A stretch of 18,463 nucleotides of DNA from CAYGTK01 sp964352775 (GCA_964352775.1 CAYGTK010000063.1:1-18463); one strand, 5' to 3'; shown: positions 1-7,279, counted from the first letter of the stretch. Program-made: numbers and translations. The notes: generated from the sequence alone by a model not told the origin.

Positions 1-781
1 GATAGAAGCAGGTGCAGCAGGTGCTCACTTCGAAGATCAATTGAGTTCAGCTAAAAAATGTGGTCACTTAGGTGGAAAGGTACTAGTTCCTACACAAGAG
101 GCTATCAACAAATTGGTTGCCGCTCGTTTGGCTGCTGATGCTTGTGGTGTATCTTCAGTTATCGTGGCTCGAACCGATGCTGATTCAGCTACACTAATTA
201 CTTCTGATATTGACCCACGCGACCATAAGTTCATTAAAGGAACGCGCAGTAGCGAAGGTTTCTACGATGTGAAGAACGGTATTGGTCAAGGTATCGACCG
301 TGGTTTGGCTTACGCACCGTATGCTGACTTAGTTTGGATGGAAACATCAAACCCAGACTTAGGTTACGCTAAAGAATTTGCTGATGCAATGCATGAGAAG
401 TTCCCTGGAAAAATGTTGGCTTACAACTGTTCGCCTTCATTTAACTGGGCAGCTCACTTGAGTGTTCCAGAAATGGAAACATTCCGTGAGAAGTTGAGTG
501 AAATGGGCTATAAGTTCCAATTCATTACACTAGCTGGTTTCCACGCATTGAACACTAGTATGTTCGAGCTAAGTAAATCTTACTTAGAGCGCGGTATGGC
601 AGGGTACAGCGAATTACAAGAGCGTGAATTCGCATTAGAAGGCGCTGGTTATAAAGCAGCTAAGCACCAGTCGTTCGTAGGTACGCAGTACTTCGATGCA
701 GTTCAGAACACCGTTCAACAAGGTAAATCTTCTACCACAGCAATGGGTGGAAGTACGGAAACAGAGCAGTTTAGCAAGTAA
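1..781 (+). CDS. aceA: Isocitrate lyase, C-terminal part (5' end outside window)
   Basis: Cleaves isocitrate to glyoxylate and succinate, the first step of the glyoxylate shunt, in the cytoplasm. The reading frame is open from base 2, so the gene begins upstream; about 259 residues are visible. By comparison with the roughly 430-residue E. coli enzyme, some 170 N-terminal residues are missing. Seen directly: the catalytic loop KKCGHLGGKV with the nucleophilic Cys at codon 59-61, preceded by AHFEDQ; the WMETSNPD motif; the substrate-contact stretch YNCSPSFNW; and a C-terminus ending in a GSTE-type tail. All are diagnostic of bacterial isocitrate lyase rather than methylisocitrate lyase or PEP mutase. 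The stop is TAA, followed 22 bases later by a strong terminator, so this is the last gene of its transcript. Malate synthase is the usual partner and may lie upstream, outside the window. The gene fits functionally with the beta-oxidation thiolase near the right end. Confidence 0.97.
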   Translation, partial: IEAGAAGAHFEDQLSSAKKCGHLGGKVLVPTQEAINKLVAARLAADACGVSSVIVARTDADSATLITSDIDPRDHKFIKGTRSSEGFYDVKNGIGQGIDRGLAYAPYADLVWMETSNPDLGYAKEFADAMHEKFPGKMLAYNCSPSFNWAAHLSVPEMETFREKLSEMGYKFQFITLAGFHALNTSMFELSKSYLERGMAGYSELQEREFALEGAGYKAAKHQSFVGTQYFDAVQNTVQQGKSSTTAMGGSTETEQFSK

Positions 782-803
782 AAGTTTTTAGCAATTATAT
801 ATG

Positions 804-834
804 AGCCCTTCCCGATTTTCGGGAAGGGCTTTTT
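804..834 (+). terminator. Rho-independent terminator after isocitrate lyase
   Basis: A perfect 12-bp inverted repeat (arms 804-815 and 819-830, loop TTT) is followed directly by a run of T residues at 831-834. It lies 22 bases past the aceA stop codon and before the next gene on the same strand, so it separates the two transcripts. Confidence 0.93.
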
Positions 835-905
835 AGTTTGTAAGGCTTTTGTCAGCTTTTATTCTTTATACCCCTAAAGGAATTGAAAGTTGTTATTTTG
901 GTTAT

Positions 906-1829
906 ATGAAAATTTCAACCATTCTATTTTTCCTGTTTATATCTACTGCTAGCTTTGCCCAGCAGCATGAGTTTGCTCCTGTGGGGGCTACTTGGTACTA
1001 CGATACTTACTTAATAGGCAATGTCTTTGTAAGTGCCTCGCAGTACGTAAGTAACGATACACTTATTGCTGGTAAAACATGCAAGTGGTTAGCAGACGAA
1101 AGTCCAGATGTTTGGGGCTTTTACCGTGACATCGCCGTATATAAAGATTCTGGGAGAGTTTACTGGGTGGATCCTCAAACGGAGGTTTTCCATTTGGCTT
1201 ATGATTTTAATACTGTCCCTGGTGATACAGTTACGGTATATTCCAGCACTGCAGACTATCCCTCTACCCGAATACCCGATACATTACAGGTAGTAATTGA
1301 CGATACGGGGAGTACTATAGTGAATGGTTTTAGACTTAAAACTCAAATTATCAGAACAGTTCCTGCTAAGCGAATAGGGATGTACTCATCTGCCTTCAGC
1401 GGAAGTGTAATTGAAGATGTGGGCTTCTTTAATGAAGGTTTTGAGCAATTGAGCTTGTTTTTGCCGTATTATGAAACACCACCAATTCGCATATCTAGCA
1501 TTATCTGCTACGAGGATAATGAACTGGGTTTACAACGCTACAATGGCTTTACCTTAAGCAATTGCGATTACTCTGTAAGCATACCAAACATTTTATCAAC
1601 TCAGGAAATAAAAGTCTATCCTAATCCTACCAGCGGATCCCTATCTATTGGAAATTTTAACGCTGTTGCCAATTATGCCATTTATACCCTTTTGGGAAAA
1701 CTGATAGACTATGGAAATGCCGATTTAGGTAACAATACTATTGACGTATCATCTCTACCCAAGGGAACTTACTACATGGGTGTGGAAACTGAAAACCAAG
1801 TATACTTCACCAAATTTAGCAAGCTATAG
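906..1829 (+). CDS. Secreted protein with T9SS type A sorting domain
   Basis: A 307-residue exported protein of unknown function. I start it at the ATG at 906 because a typical signal peptide begins there (MKIST, a hydrophobic core, then ASFAQQ as a signal peptidase I site). The 19 extra codons back to base 849 would put a polar segment in front of it. The mature part opens with a 'FAPVGATWYY' stretch common in exported Bacteroidota proteins, followed by beta-rich sequence without catalytic motifs that I can name. The last ~75 residues form a C-terminal sorting domain: VYPNPTSG start, a YTLLGK strand, and a LPKGTYYM strand near the end. This domain directs export across the outer membrane by the type IX system and usually leads to surface attachment or release. 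It stands alone between the aceA terminator and a 400-bp gene-free stretch. The catalytic or binding role cannot be assigned. Confidence 0.9.
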   Translation: MKISTILFFLFISTASFAQQHEFAPVGATWYYDTYLIGNVFVSASQYVSNDTLIAGKTCKWLADESPDVWGFYRDIAVYKDSGRVYWVDPQTEVFHLAYDFNTVPGDTVTVYSSTADYPSTRIPDTLQVVIDDTGSTIVNGFRLKTQIIRTVPAKRIGMYSSAFSGSVIEDVGFFNEGFEQLSLFLPYYETPPIRISSIICYEDNELGLQRYNGFTLSNCDYSVSIPNILSTQEIKVYPNPTSGSLSIGNFNAVANYAIYTLLGKLIDYGNADLGNNTIDVSSLPKGTYYMGVETENQVYFTKFSKL

Positions 1830-2234
1830 CTAGGGTGATTGCAAGCTGAGAATAGCCACTCAGTTCACAAAAAACAAGCTACCTTACAACTACGTGCCAG
1901 ATTACGCTAAAGGAAAGCGGAGCACCAGCATCAGTCAAAAAATTGTAAATAGGTACTCTAATTGTACCATTTTCGCTTAAAACCAATCCATAATTATTTA
2001 TTATAATGGGTTGTAACTCGCTGAATACTAATGGCTTGGGGAAGTGCGCACAAATATAAGATATCGTATATAGGCTGTGTGCTTTAGTGGGTAAGGCTTA
2101 CAAAGTTTACTCATCATGCCAAAACTCCCCAACCAGATCCAATTAACCAGAAGGCATTTAGTGAGATTAGAATAGCACATACTGGTTAATTAATTCAAAC
2201 TTCCATTTCCTACCTTTGCCAGCAAATCGCTACT
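1830..2234. other. Gene-free intergenic stretch of 405 bp
   Basis: No convincing gene, RNA or terminator was found here. It holds the -7 element of the exchanger promoter at 2211-2218. On the minus strand there is an open frame of 72 codons (1879-2097) with no ATG or GTG start, which I do not accept as a gene. A perfect minus-strand TATATTTG (-7-like) match is also present, around 2050-2057, but with no TTG at the right distance and no gene behind it. Confidence 0.6.
2211..2218 (+). promoter_or_regulatory. Bacteroidota-type -7 element of the exchanger gene
   Basis: TACCTTTG is an exact match to the Bacteroidota -7 consensus TAnnTTTG. It ends 16 bases before the ATG of the exchanger, which predicts a leader of only about ten bases and no Shine-Dalgarno site. 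No clean -33 TTG lies about 20 bases upstream (only a TTAATTAATT stretch), so the promoter is supported by one element only. Confidence 0.5.
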
Positions 2235-3197
2235 ATGGAATTGTTAGGTTGGATAGTTGTATTTGTATTGGCTTTGGGCTTCCTCATTAAATCGTCTGAT
2301 TTTTTTATCGGTGCGGCCGAAAAGATAGGTTTGGCTTTGGGGCTATCCCCTGTGGTTATTGGTACGTTGATTCTTGCCTTTGGCACTTCCATTCCTGAAC
2401 TTATCACTTCTATTATTGCTGTATATAGTGGTGCTTCAGAAGTAGTACTTGGTAATGTGGTTGGGTCTAACATTGCTAATATTTCCTTAGTTGGCGGTAT
2501 TATGGCTGTGGTTGCTGGTGGGGTGGTACTCCATTTTCGTTCGTACATGGGCGACTTGATATTCGTTTCGCTGGCTGCGTTATTGCTCTTCTTTTTCACC
2601 CTAGATAGAGAGATAGTACTTTGGGAAGGCTTAGTGCTTTTGGCGATATATATAGGCTATGTAGCTTATGCCGTGTTGCAAAAGAAACCAGAAGCAGAGG
2701 AAGGTAAAGAAAAGCCTAGTGCTGATTGGCGTATATGGGCCACACTAATTGGAGGGGGTATAGGTATTTATCTGGGTGCGGACTTTACTGTACGCTCTAT
2801 CATGAATATCTCAGAGATATTACAGATCGGAATAGATGTTATATCGCTTACAGCTGTGGCCTTTGGTACAAGCTTGCCTGAATTGGTAGTTAGCCTAGCT
2901 GCGGCACGCTCAGGACGTACAGAAATGGCCTTGGGCAACATAATCGGCTCCAATGTATTCAACATCTTAATGGTGGTGAGCATACCATCTTTCCTAGGCA
3001 ATATTGTAGTGCCTGAATCGGTAGTGGTGATAAGTATTCCAGTAATGCTATTGGTTACTGTATGGTTGGTACTGACTTTCCTATTCGGTAAAATGGGAAA
3101 GGTTCAAGGTGCTATTTTAGTGACCTTATACGTGCTCTTCAACATCGAGCTATTCTTTGGGATATTCGGCAAGTATATTCTGCCTTTAGTTCAGTAG
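2235..3197 (+). CDS. CaCA-family sodium (or proton)/calcium exchanger, YrbG-like
   Basis: Inner-membrane antiporter of 320 residues, predicted to exchange Ca2+ for Na+ (or H+). It carries the two alpha-repeats that define the family. Alpha-1 has GTSIPE (residues 50-55, ion-binding Glu55) followed by GNVVGSN (73-79). Alpha-2 has GTSLPE (211-216, Glu216) followed by GNIIGSN (234-240). The two halves are pseudo-symmetric, about ten hydrophobic segments are visible, and an acidic/lysine-rich loop at ~150-165 separates them. That short loop, without a regulatory domain, is typical of bacterial members such as YrbG and of archaeal NCX_Mj. Length is normal for the family. The gene is monocistronic by context: its own -7 element upstream, and a convergent gene on the other strand downstream. 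The ion specificity (Na+ versus H+ or K+) is inferred from the family only. Confidence 0.93.
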   Translation: MELLGWIVVFVLALGFLIKSSDFFIGAAEKIGLALGLSPVVIGTLILAFGTSIPELITSIIAVYSGASEVVLGNVVGSNIANISLVGGIMAVVAGGVVLHFRSYMGDLIFVSLAALLLFFFTLDREIVLWEGLVLLAIYIGYVAYAVLQKKPEAEEGKEKPSADWRIWATLIGGGIGIYLGADFTVRSIMNISEILQIGIDVISLTAVAFGTSLPELVVSLAAARSGRTEMALGNIIGSNVFNILMVVSIPSFLGNIVVPESVVVISIPVMLLVTVWLVLTFLFGKMGKVQGAILVTLYVLFNIELFFGIFGKYILPLVQ

Positions 3198-3361
3198 GGT
3201 TTTCACTTCCTGATCCTTGTTAAGGAGTGTAAATAGTGTGCAGTTTAGTTATCCGATCATCACACCCTATTTTACCTATCACCATATACTAGCGTAATAA
3301 CCATCCTGTCTTGCTTGGCGTAGCGTATTCGACGTATACTTTTATGTGGTTATAAAAGAAA

Positions 3362-3390
3362 AAGCCCCATGCATCAAATGCAAGGGGCTT
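3362..3390 (-). terminator. Terminator of the secreted heme/copper protein gene
   Basis: Arms AAGCCCC (3362-3368) and GGGGCTT (3384-3390), extended inside by five more pairs after one mismatch, loop CAA. Read on the minus strand, the hairpin is followed by a T-rich run (complement of the A-rich 3355-3361). It lies 23 bases past the stop of the minus-strand gene. The plus side has no T-run, so it probably does not serve the convergent exchanger gene well. Confidence 0.85.
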
Positions 3391-3413
3391 AATTATTTAG
3401 CAGTACAGCGTTT

Positions 3414-5141
3414 CTAGTTGAACTGCAATACTTTCTTAGTTACTTGTTGTCCGTTTAAGCTTAAGCGAACAAAGTAAGTTCCTTTTGCTTGCTCTTCAGG
3501 GTTGAACTCAATAGAATGGTCACCAGCATGTTGCTTATCATCAGCAAGCGTTGCTACTTTACGTCCCATTAGGTCAAACACTTCTACTTTAACATCTGTC
3601 CATTCTGTTAACTTATAGTCTATAATAGTTGAACCCTGGAAAGGGTTAGGAGAGATATTGAAGTCCGCTTGAGCAAAATAATTATACCTATCGTTTATGC
3701 TAACATCAGGGCTACAAGGGTCTACAAAGGCGTCGCCGGTACAGTTACTTACATAAGGCTGCGCTTGTGTAAGGTCATAAGTACCATCCACATAGTTTAG
3801 GTAGATGATCATCATCTCATCATCCGTAGTAAATCCAAAAGTTCTGAATCGGTCAGGGTTAATGTATTCTGCTTCGTATACTACACCTTGGTAAGGGCTC
3901 ATATCTAAGAATGGCTCTAAGAACAATACAGGAGGGTGTTCCCAGTCAAATACACCAGTATTAAATGGTACAGCCGCGCTGTAGTCCATCATCCCCTCAT
4001 ATATCTGATCGGTTTTTTGACCATTCTCTCTTAAGAAGACATCAAAATCTACTCCACGCTCATGTGTGTGCGAAGTAATGTTCCAAAGGCTAACATTTCC
4101 TCCATTAGGTAATCCAGCAGTGGCAGTTAAACGCTGTGGATCAGGATCTGCAGGTAAAGCGAAGATATTATTTACAAGCTCTGCTTTCATTTGTTTTTCA
4201 GCAGTACCTTTTGGTTGGGTATATACATTGATGTAAACTTCTCCAGCCATCAAGTTTTCATTGTCGTAGTTCTTTAGGTGGTAGTTTAAGTCTAACACAG
4301 AAGTTTCCTCCCAGAAATAGGCAGTACCATCTGGTAATTCAATATCTTGATTCTCTTGCCAAGCCAATACAAAATCCTTATCGCTGTCAAATGCTGTTAC
4401 AGGGTTTAGATATGTTATACCTTCTGGCCAATTTTGAGCAGTTCCTGGTCTGAATTTTCGTAATATAAAGTGATGAGAGAAATCATTGAAAATCACTTCT
4501 AGTCTATTCACTTCAATATCATCATCTAAACGTAGGTCATATTTTTGGAAGAACTCTTCTTCTTCACCTGGGCGAAGGAAGATAGGTCCCATATGCACTT
4601 GAAAACCATCACACTCTAATGGAGGTTCAGGTTGAACCATACGCGGTAGAGTTTTATTAGTGCTGTAGAACTCATCAATAAGGTCTTTACGAATGTAATC
4701 TCCATCACCTGATCCAGTTTCTGGTGCGCCAGCAATTACCCACTGACGTATTAATTCTACTTCAGCCTCAGCTAGGTCATTAACACCATTTGGAGGCATA
4801 GAGCCACCATACGTTGGGTCTAAAAATAATGCTCCGTCTAAGCAATTCGCTACTTTAAGCAATAAAAGACTGCTTTCAGGAAAACCTGAGTCTATATACT
4901 TTAATCCGTCAGCAGCTGCTTGTGGATTTTTTGGGTCAGCTGTTACCAAGGTTTGGTATAGAGTAGCTGCAGGTTGTGACACATCAAAGTCAGGTCTATC
5001 ACCACTATGGCAACCAGAACCTGCACAGTTAGTAGTTAATAATGGGTAAATATCATCTACCCAAACATCTTGCGCTTGAATGGTAGAAAAGGATGTGCTT
5101 ACTGCTAGTAAGAATAGAAAGCTCCGTAGAAAGTAGCTCAT
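3414..5141 (-). CDS. Exported fusion: c-type heme motif + PHM-like copper monooxygenase + T9SS sorting domain
   Basis: 575 residues, started at the ATG at 5141 because a signal peptide begins there (MSYFLRS, hydrophobic core, IQAQ cleavage site); 23 further codons are open upstream. N-terminal region (~25-145): a cytochrome-c-like segment with a spaced heme motif C39-x4-C44-H45 and a possible axial Met115 in SMPPNG, as in the planctomycete-type cytochrome c domains. Middle (~180-455): a pattern of the copper type II, ascorbate-dependent monooxygenases (PHM/DBH). His pair H223-H224 (SHHF), H288 (LNYHL), H358-x-H360 (SHTHERG) and Met443 (TDDEMM) are in the right order. The H223-H288 and H288-H358 distances (65 and 70) equal those of rat PHM (107-172, 172-242) as I recall them. 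C-terminus (~495-575): T9SS type A sorting domain (ISPNPFQG; FDLMGRKV; KGTYFVRL). The substrate is unknown. It is flanked by its own promoter-like element and terminator. The monooxygenase fold is my inference from ligand pattern and spacing. Confidence 0.85.
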   Translation of the reverse strand: MSYFLRSFLFLLAVSTSFSTIQAQDVWVDDIYPLLTTNCAGSGCHSGDRPDFDVSQPAATLYQTLVTADPKNPQAAADGLKYIDSGFPESSLLLLKVANCLDGALFLDPTYGGSMPPNGVNDLAEAEVELIRQWVIAGAPETGSGDGDYIRKDLIDEFYSTNKTLPRMVQPEPPLECDGFQVHMGPIFLRPGEEEEFFQKYDLRLDDDIEVNRLEVIFNDFSHHFILRKFRPGTAQNWPEGITYLNPVTAFDSDKDFVLAWQENQDIELPDGTAYFWEETSVLDLNYHLKNYDNENLMAGEVYINVYTQPKGTAEKQMKAELVNNIFALPADPDPQRLTATAGLPNGGNVSLWNITSHTHERGVDFDVFLRENGQKTDQIYEGMMDYSAAVPFNTGVFDWEHPPVLFLEPFLDMSPYQGVVYEAEYINPDRFRTFGFTTDDEMMIIYLNYVDGTYDLTQAQPYVSNCTGDAFVDPCSPDVSINDRYNYFAQADFNISPNPFQGSTIIDYKLTEWTDVKVEVFDLMGRKVATLADDKQHAGDHSIEFNPEEQAKGTYFVRLSLNGQQVTKKVLQFN

Positions 5142-5179
5142 GGTGCTAAGTAGTTTTATTGTGATTAACAATTCCGCCC

Positions 5180-5187
5180 CTAATATA
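5180..5187 (-). promoter_or_regulatory. Possible -7 element of the heme/copper protein gene
   Basis: On the minus strand TATATTAG matches TAnnTTTG at all but one position and lies about 40 bases upstream of the chosen ATG. It is preceded by GTTCG, as is the element of the neighbouring lipoprotein gene. This placement also supports the start at 5141, since a start at 5210 would lie upstream of it. No clear -33 box. Confidence 0.35.
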
Positions 5188-5296
5188 CGAACGAACGGCC
5201 ACATATCCACTTCAATTCAGTGAAGATGATGAACAGTTCGTGTTGTTTTTTAGGCACTTAGGTCAATTATTGACAATTAAATGACAGAGATACAAT

Positions 5297-5322
5297 AAAA
5301 AAACCCTCCCGAAAGGGGAGGG
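5297..5322 (-). terminator. Terminator of the lipoprotein gene
   Basis: Stem CCCTCCC (5304-5310) / GGGAGGG (5316-5322) with a five-base GAAAG loop. Read on the minus strand it is followed by seven T residues (complement of A5297-5303). It lies about 35 bases beyond the lipoprotein stop codon and separates it from the heme/copper gene. Confidence 0.9.
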
Positions 5323-5356
5323 CTTCATAGAATATTAAGAAAGTACTAAGTAGTTC

Positions 5357-6184
5357 TTAGTTCTTCTTGTAGTCAAAAGTGATCTTACCAGTGTTACCAC
5401 ATGAACACTCATTGTTAGCAGCGTCAACTTCAGTGATACTGATAGCAACATAGCTGTTTGAGTTACGACTCAAAAGAGCGATGTAAACATCTCCTACCGC
5501 AGGTGCAGTAATTGCTGTTGAAGCTGTACCAGCGGCATAAGCAGCAGTAGCACTTTCTACAGTTGCGTTAGCGTAGTCAAAAGCAACCGCTTTAACAAAG
5601 TTAGTACCGTTACCAGCACCAGACTCCCAGCTACCAGTAAATGCAGCAGCAGCAGCGTCAGTGTTCATCATGTCTTTGATAGCATCGCTACCAGAAGCAG
5701 GAACAGTTGTATCGCCTACTAGGTCGAAAGAACCTTGAAGTGAACCTTGGATGTGAAAGAATGCACCAGTTACTTCGGTTGCCAAAGGAGTGGCAGCAGC
5801 AGCAGTAGTTACAGAGAAAGTAGATGAAGTAGTAAGACCGTCTTTATCAGTAATAGTTACTGTGAAAGTCTCAACATCTTCAGCGTTATCAGCTATCAAA
5901 GTATCACGAGCGATAACAGTACCGTTATCATCTAATGTACCTGCACCACCAACATTAGCAGTAGAACGAGTGATAGCCCAGTTAGTCAATTTCGCATCAC
6001 CAGCAGTAGTAGTGATAGAGATTTCTAGAGAGCTGTTAGGAAGAACAGTAATTGCGCCGCTAGCGTCGCCATTTACTAATACACTGTCAATTACTGGACC
6101 TAGTGCGTTCTCATCTTCACAAGAAGTGAAAGTAAGTGCCATAACAGCAAGAGAAAGAGTCAAAAATAACTTAAAAATTTTCAT
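5357..6184 (-). CDS. Lipoprotein of unknown function with Ig-like N-terminal region
   Basis: 275 residues. The N-terminus MKIFKLFLTL... ends in the lipobox FTSC with Cys22, followed by acidic residues (EDEN), as in many Bacteroidota outer-membrane lipoproteins. Residues ~30-130 look like one Ig-like/PKD-type beta sandwich: alternating short strands, an 'ETFTVTITDKDGLTTSS' strand pair, and Thr/Ala-rich linkers. The remainder (~135-260) is Ala/Gly/Thr-rich, with FHIQGSLQGSFDLVGD, SGSDAIKDM and DVYIALLSRNSN stretches, and is not a family I recognise. Near the end is a compact CSC pair (NECSCGNTG) followed by a basic tail KKN, which could form a disulfide or bind metal. Ala/Thr richness creates long spurious frames on the opposite strand. 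It has its own promoter-like element and terminator, so it is probably monocistronic. It could be a SusE/SusF-like binding lipoprotein, but there is no SusC/SusD pair nearby to support that. Confidence 0.85.
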   Translation of the reverse strand: MKIFKLFLTLSLAVMALTFTSCEDENALGPVIDSVLVNGDASGAITVLPNSSLEISITTTAGDAKLTNWAITRSTANVGGAGTLDDNGTVIARDTLIADNAEDVETFTVTITDKDGLTTSSTFSVTTAAAATPLATEVTGAFFHIQGSLQGSFDLVGDTTVPASGSDAIKDMMNTDAAAAAFTGSWESGAGNGTNFVKAVAFDYANATVESATAAYAAGTASTAITAPAVGDVYIALLSRNSNSYVAISITEVDAANNECSCGNTGKITFDYKKN

Positions 6185-6226
6185 ACAATTTGGTTTGGTT
6201 TAATGTGATTTCCACGAATTCGATCG

Positions 6227-6234
6227 CGAAGATA
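6227..6234 (-). promoter_or_regulatory. Possible -7 element of the lipoprotein gene
   Basis: On the minus strand TATCTTCG matches TAnnTTTG except for one base and lies about 42 bases upstream of the ATG. A 7-bp inverted repeat (6278-6284 / 6293-6299, ACACAAA / TTTGTGT, 8-base loop) lies about 45 bases further upstream and could be an operator, but this is speculative. Confidence 0.4.
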
Positions 6235-6381
6235 CGAACAAGAACGAAAACCACATAGAGATATTTCATAGTTGTTCACACAAAAAGGTGGATTTGTGTC
6301 ATTAAACGGTAATATTTTGATGTTCAGGCTATTGATCACACAAAGACAGGGGGAACTGTTAGGTGATCTACTTAAAACACA

Positions 6382-6409
6382 AAAGCCCCATCTGAGCAGA
6401 TGGGGCTTT
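6382..6409 (-). terminator. Terminator of the bacilliredoxin gene and probably of the whole SUF operon
   Basis: Near-perfect inverted repeat AAAGCCCCATCTG / CAGATGGGGCTTT (6382-6394, 6397-6409); with a realistic loop about 11-12 pairs form. It lies 20 bases past the bacilliredoxin stop, and the minus-strand flank is T-rich (complement of AAAACACAAAA). No terminator lies between sufT and the bacilliredoxin gene, so this is the first one the SUF transcript meets. Confidence 0.88.
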
Positions 6410-6429
6410 ATATTGTCACAGTCTATTTG

Positions 6430-6843
6430 TTAGCAGTACTCCTCGTATGCCGCCTTCAAATTATCTGCTATCATCTCTGCCGAACGGCCTTCAATATGGT
6501 GGCGCTCTAAGAAGTGTACTAATTGACCATCCTTAAATAAAGCCACAGCTGGGCTACTTGGTGGGTATGGAGCAAAATAAGTTCGTGCCTTAGCAGTTGC
6601 CTCACCATCTACACCTGCAAACACAGTAGTAAGATTGTTGGGCTTCTTATCTCCAGCTACTGACATGCGCACACCTGGGCGGGCGCTTCCTGCAGCACAT
6701 CCACATACGCTGTTCACTACTACTAGCGTAGTTCCTTCTTCTTTTGAAAGTACGGCATCTACTTCAGCAGCATTAGTTAATTGGTCGAAACCGGCATCTA
6801 CCAGTTCACTTTTCATTGGGGCTACTAATTCTGGTGGGTACAT
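6430..6843 (-). CDS. BrxA/BrxB-family bacilliredoxin
   Basis: 137 residues, full family length. Thioredoxin-fold protein that in Bacillus removes bacillithiol from S-bacillithiolated proteins. The N-terminus MYPPELVAPM and the active-site stretch VNSVCGCAAGSARPG are diagnostic; the CGC motif has Cys47 (nucleophile) and Cys49. It lies downstream of sufT on the same strand, 112 bases away, and ends at the first terminator after the SUF genes, so it is probably the last cistron of that operon. The intervening DNA holds two heptamer arrays and might also contain a separate promoter. Whether this organism makes bacillithiol cannot be read here; some Bacteroidota do. A role in protecting or recycling SUF thiols is inferred from context. 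Confidence 0.93.
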   Translation of the reverse strand: MYPPELVAPMKSELVDAGFDQLTNAAEVDAVLSKEEGTTLVVVNSVCGCAAGSARPGVRMSVAGDKKPNNLTTVFAGVDGEATAKARTYFAPYPPSSPAVALFKDGQLVHFLERHHIEGRSAEMIADNLKAAYEEYC

Positions 6844-6850
6844 ATGTTTG

Positions 6851-6885
6851 AGTATTTAGTATTAAGTAGTTAGTATATAGTAAGA
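6851..6885. repeat. Degenerate heptanucleotide tandem array A (5 units)
   Basis: Five consecutive 7-base units read agtattt, agtatta, agtagtt, agtatat, agtaaga. The first three bases (AGT) are invariant and the last four drift. The array begins 7 bases upstream of the bacilliredoxin start codon and so would lie in its leader on the minus strand, where the constant part reads ACT. It is followed at 6883-6888 / 6898-6903 by a 6-bp inverted repeat (agagca / tgctct). Period 7 is read directly; no function is claimed. Confidence 0.7.
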
Positions 6886-6922
6886 GCACTTTTCACATGC
6901 TCTAACATTCTTAAATTAATTA

Positions 6923-6957
6923 TCTGAGTTCTGACTTCTATCTTCTGTTATCTAATT
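6923..6957. repeat. Degenerate heptanucleotide tandem array B (5 units)
   Basis: Five consecutive 7-base units read tctgagt, tctgact, tctatct, tctgtta, tctaatt. The TCT start is invariant and the remainder is variable. The last unit overlaps the sufT stop codon (6956-6958). The unit differs from array A 38 bases away, but period and architecture (three fixed plus four drifting bases) are the same. Confidence 0.7.
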
Positions 6958-7279
6958 AAAGAAAACCAAGGTCTAGCTTGGCTGCTTCTGACATCATATC
7001 TTGATCCCATGGTGGGTCAAATGTTAATTCTATTTCTGCGGTAGTTACTCCCTCAATGGCAGCAACCTTTACTCTTACCTCCTCTGGCAAGCTTTCAGCT
7101 ACGGGGCACATGGGTGAGGTAAGCGTCATTAACAACTTCACGTTGTTACCTGGATCTACGTTCACTTCATATATCAATCCCAGTTCGTAGATGTCTACGG
7201 GTATCTCTGGGTCGTAACAGGTTTTTATCACCTCTATTACTTCCGTTTGTATTTCCGCGAAAGACTTGACCATCTCCAT
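6956..7279 (-). CDS. sufT: SufT, MIP18/DUF59-family Fe-S assembly factor
   Basis: 107-residue protein of the MIP18 (DUF59) family, which helps mature Fe-S proteins downstream of the SUF scaffold. Conserved DPEIPVDIYELGL (from residue 23), the single reactive Cys58 in LTSPMCPVAE, and the C-terminal TFDPPWDQDMMSEAAK stretch are all present. The length fits the stand-alone bacterial form. Its ATG (7279-7277) shares one base with the sufE stop (TAATG), giving translational coupling; a second Met at codon 3 is a possible alternative start. Position directly behind sufE in a SUF operon is the standard Bacteroidota arrangement and separates it from PaaD, the phenylacetate-pathway relative. Confidence 0.93.
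   Translation of the reverse strand: MEMVKSFAEIQTEVIEVIKTCYDPEIPVDIYELGLIYEVNVDPGNNVKLLMTLTSPMCPVAESLPEEVRVKVAAIEGVTTAEIELTFDPPWDQDMMSEAAKLDLGFL

Noticed and set aside
849..905. Upstream start for the first T9SS protein at 849
   Set aside because: It would place about 19 mainly polar residues in front of an otherwise normal signal peptide.
1879..2097. A 72-codon minus-strand open frame reading ...IINNYGLVLSENGTIRVPIY... between the first T9SS gene and the exchanger
   Set aside because: It has no ATG or GTG start, a frame of this length is expected by chance in about one case in thirty per frame, and no promoter with both elements precedes it. It could be a gene remnant, but nothing supports that.
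5142..5210. Upstream start for the heme/copper protein at 5210
   Set aside because: The signal peptide begins at the ATG at 5141, and the likely -7 element (5180-5187) lies inside the extended version.
5790..6203. A 137-codon plus-strand frame opposite the lipoprotein gene
   Set aside because: It is a shadow created by the Ala/Thr-rich codons of the lipoprotein, which has a lipobox, promoter and terminator on the other strand.
6278..6299. 7-bp inverted repeat ACACAAA/TTTGTGT as a terminator
   Set aside because: It has no G/C-rich stem or T-run, and it lies upstream of a gene start rather than after a stop; at most a weak operator candidate.
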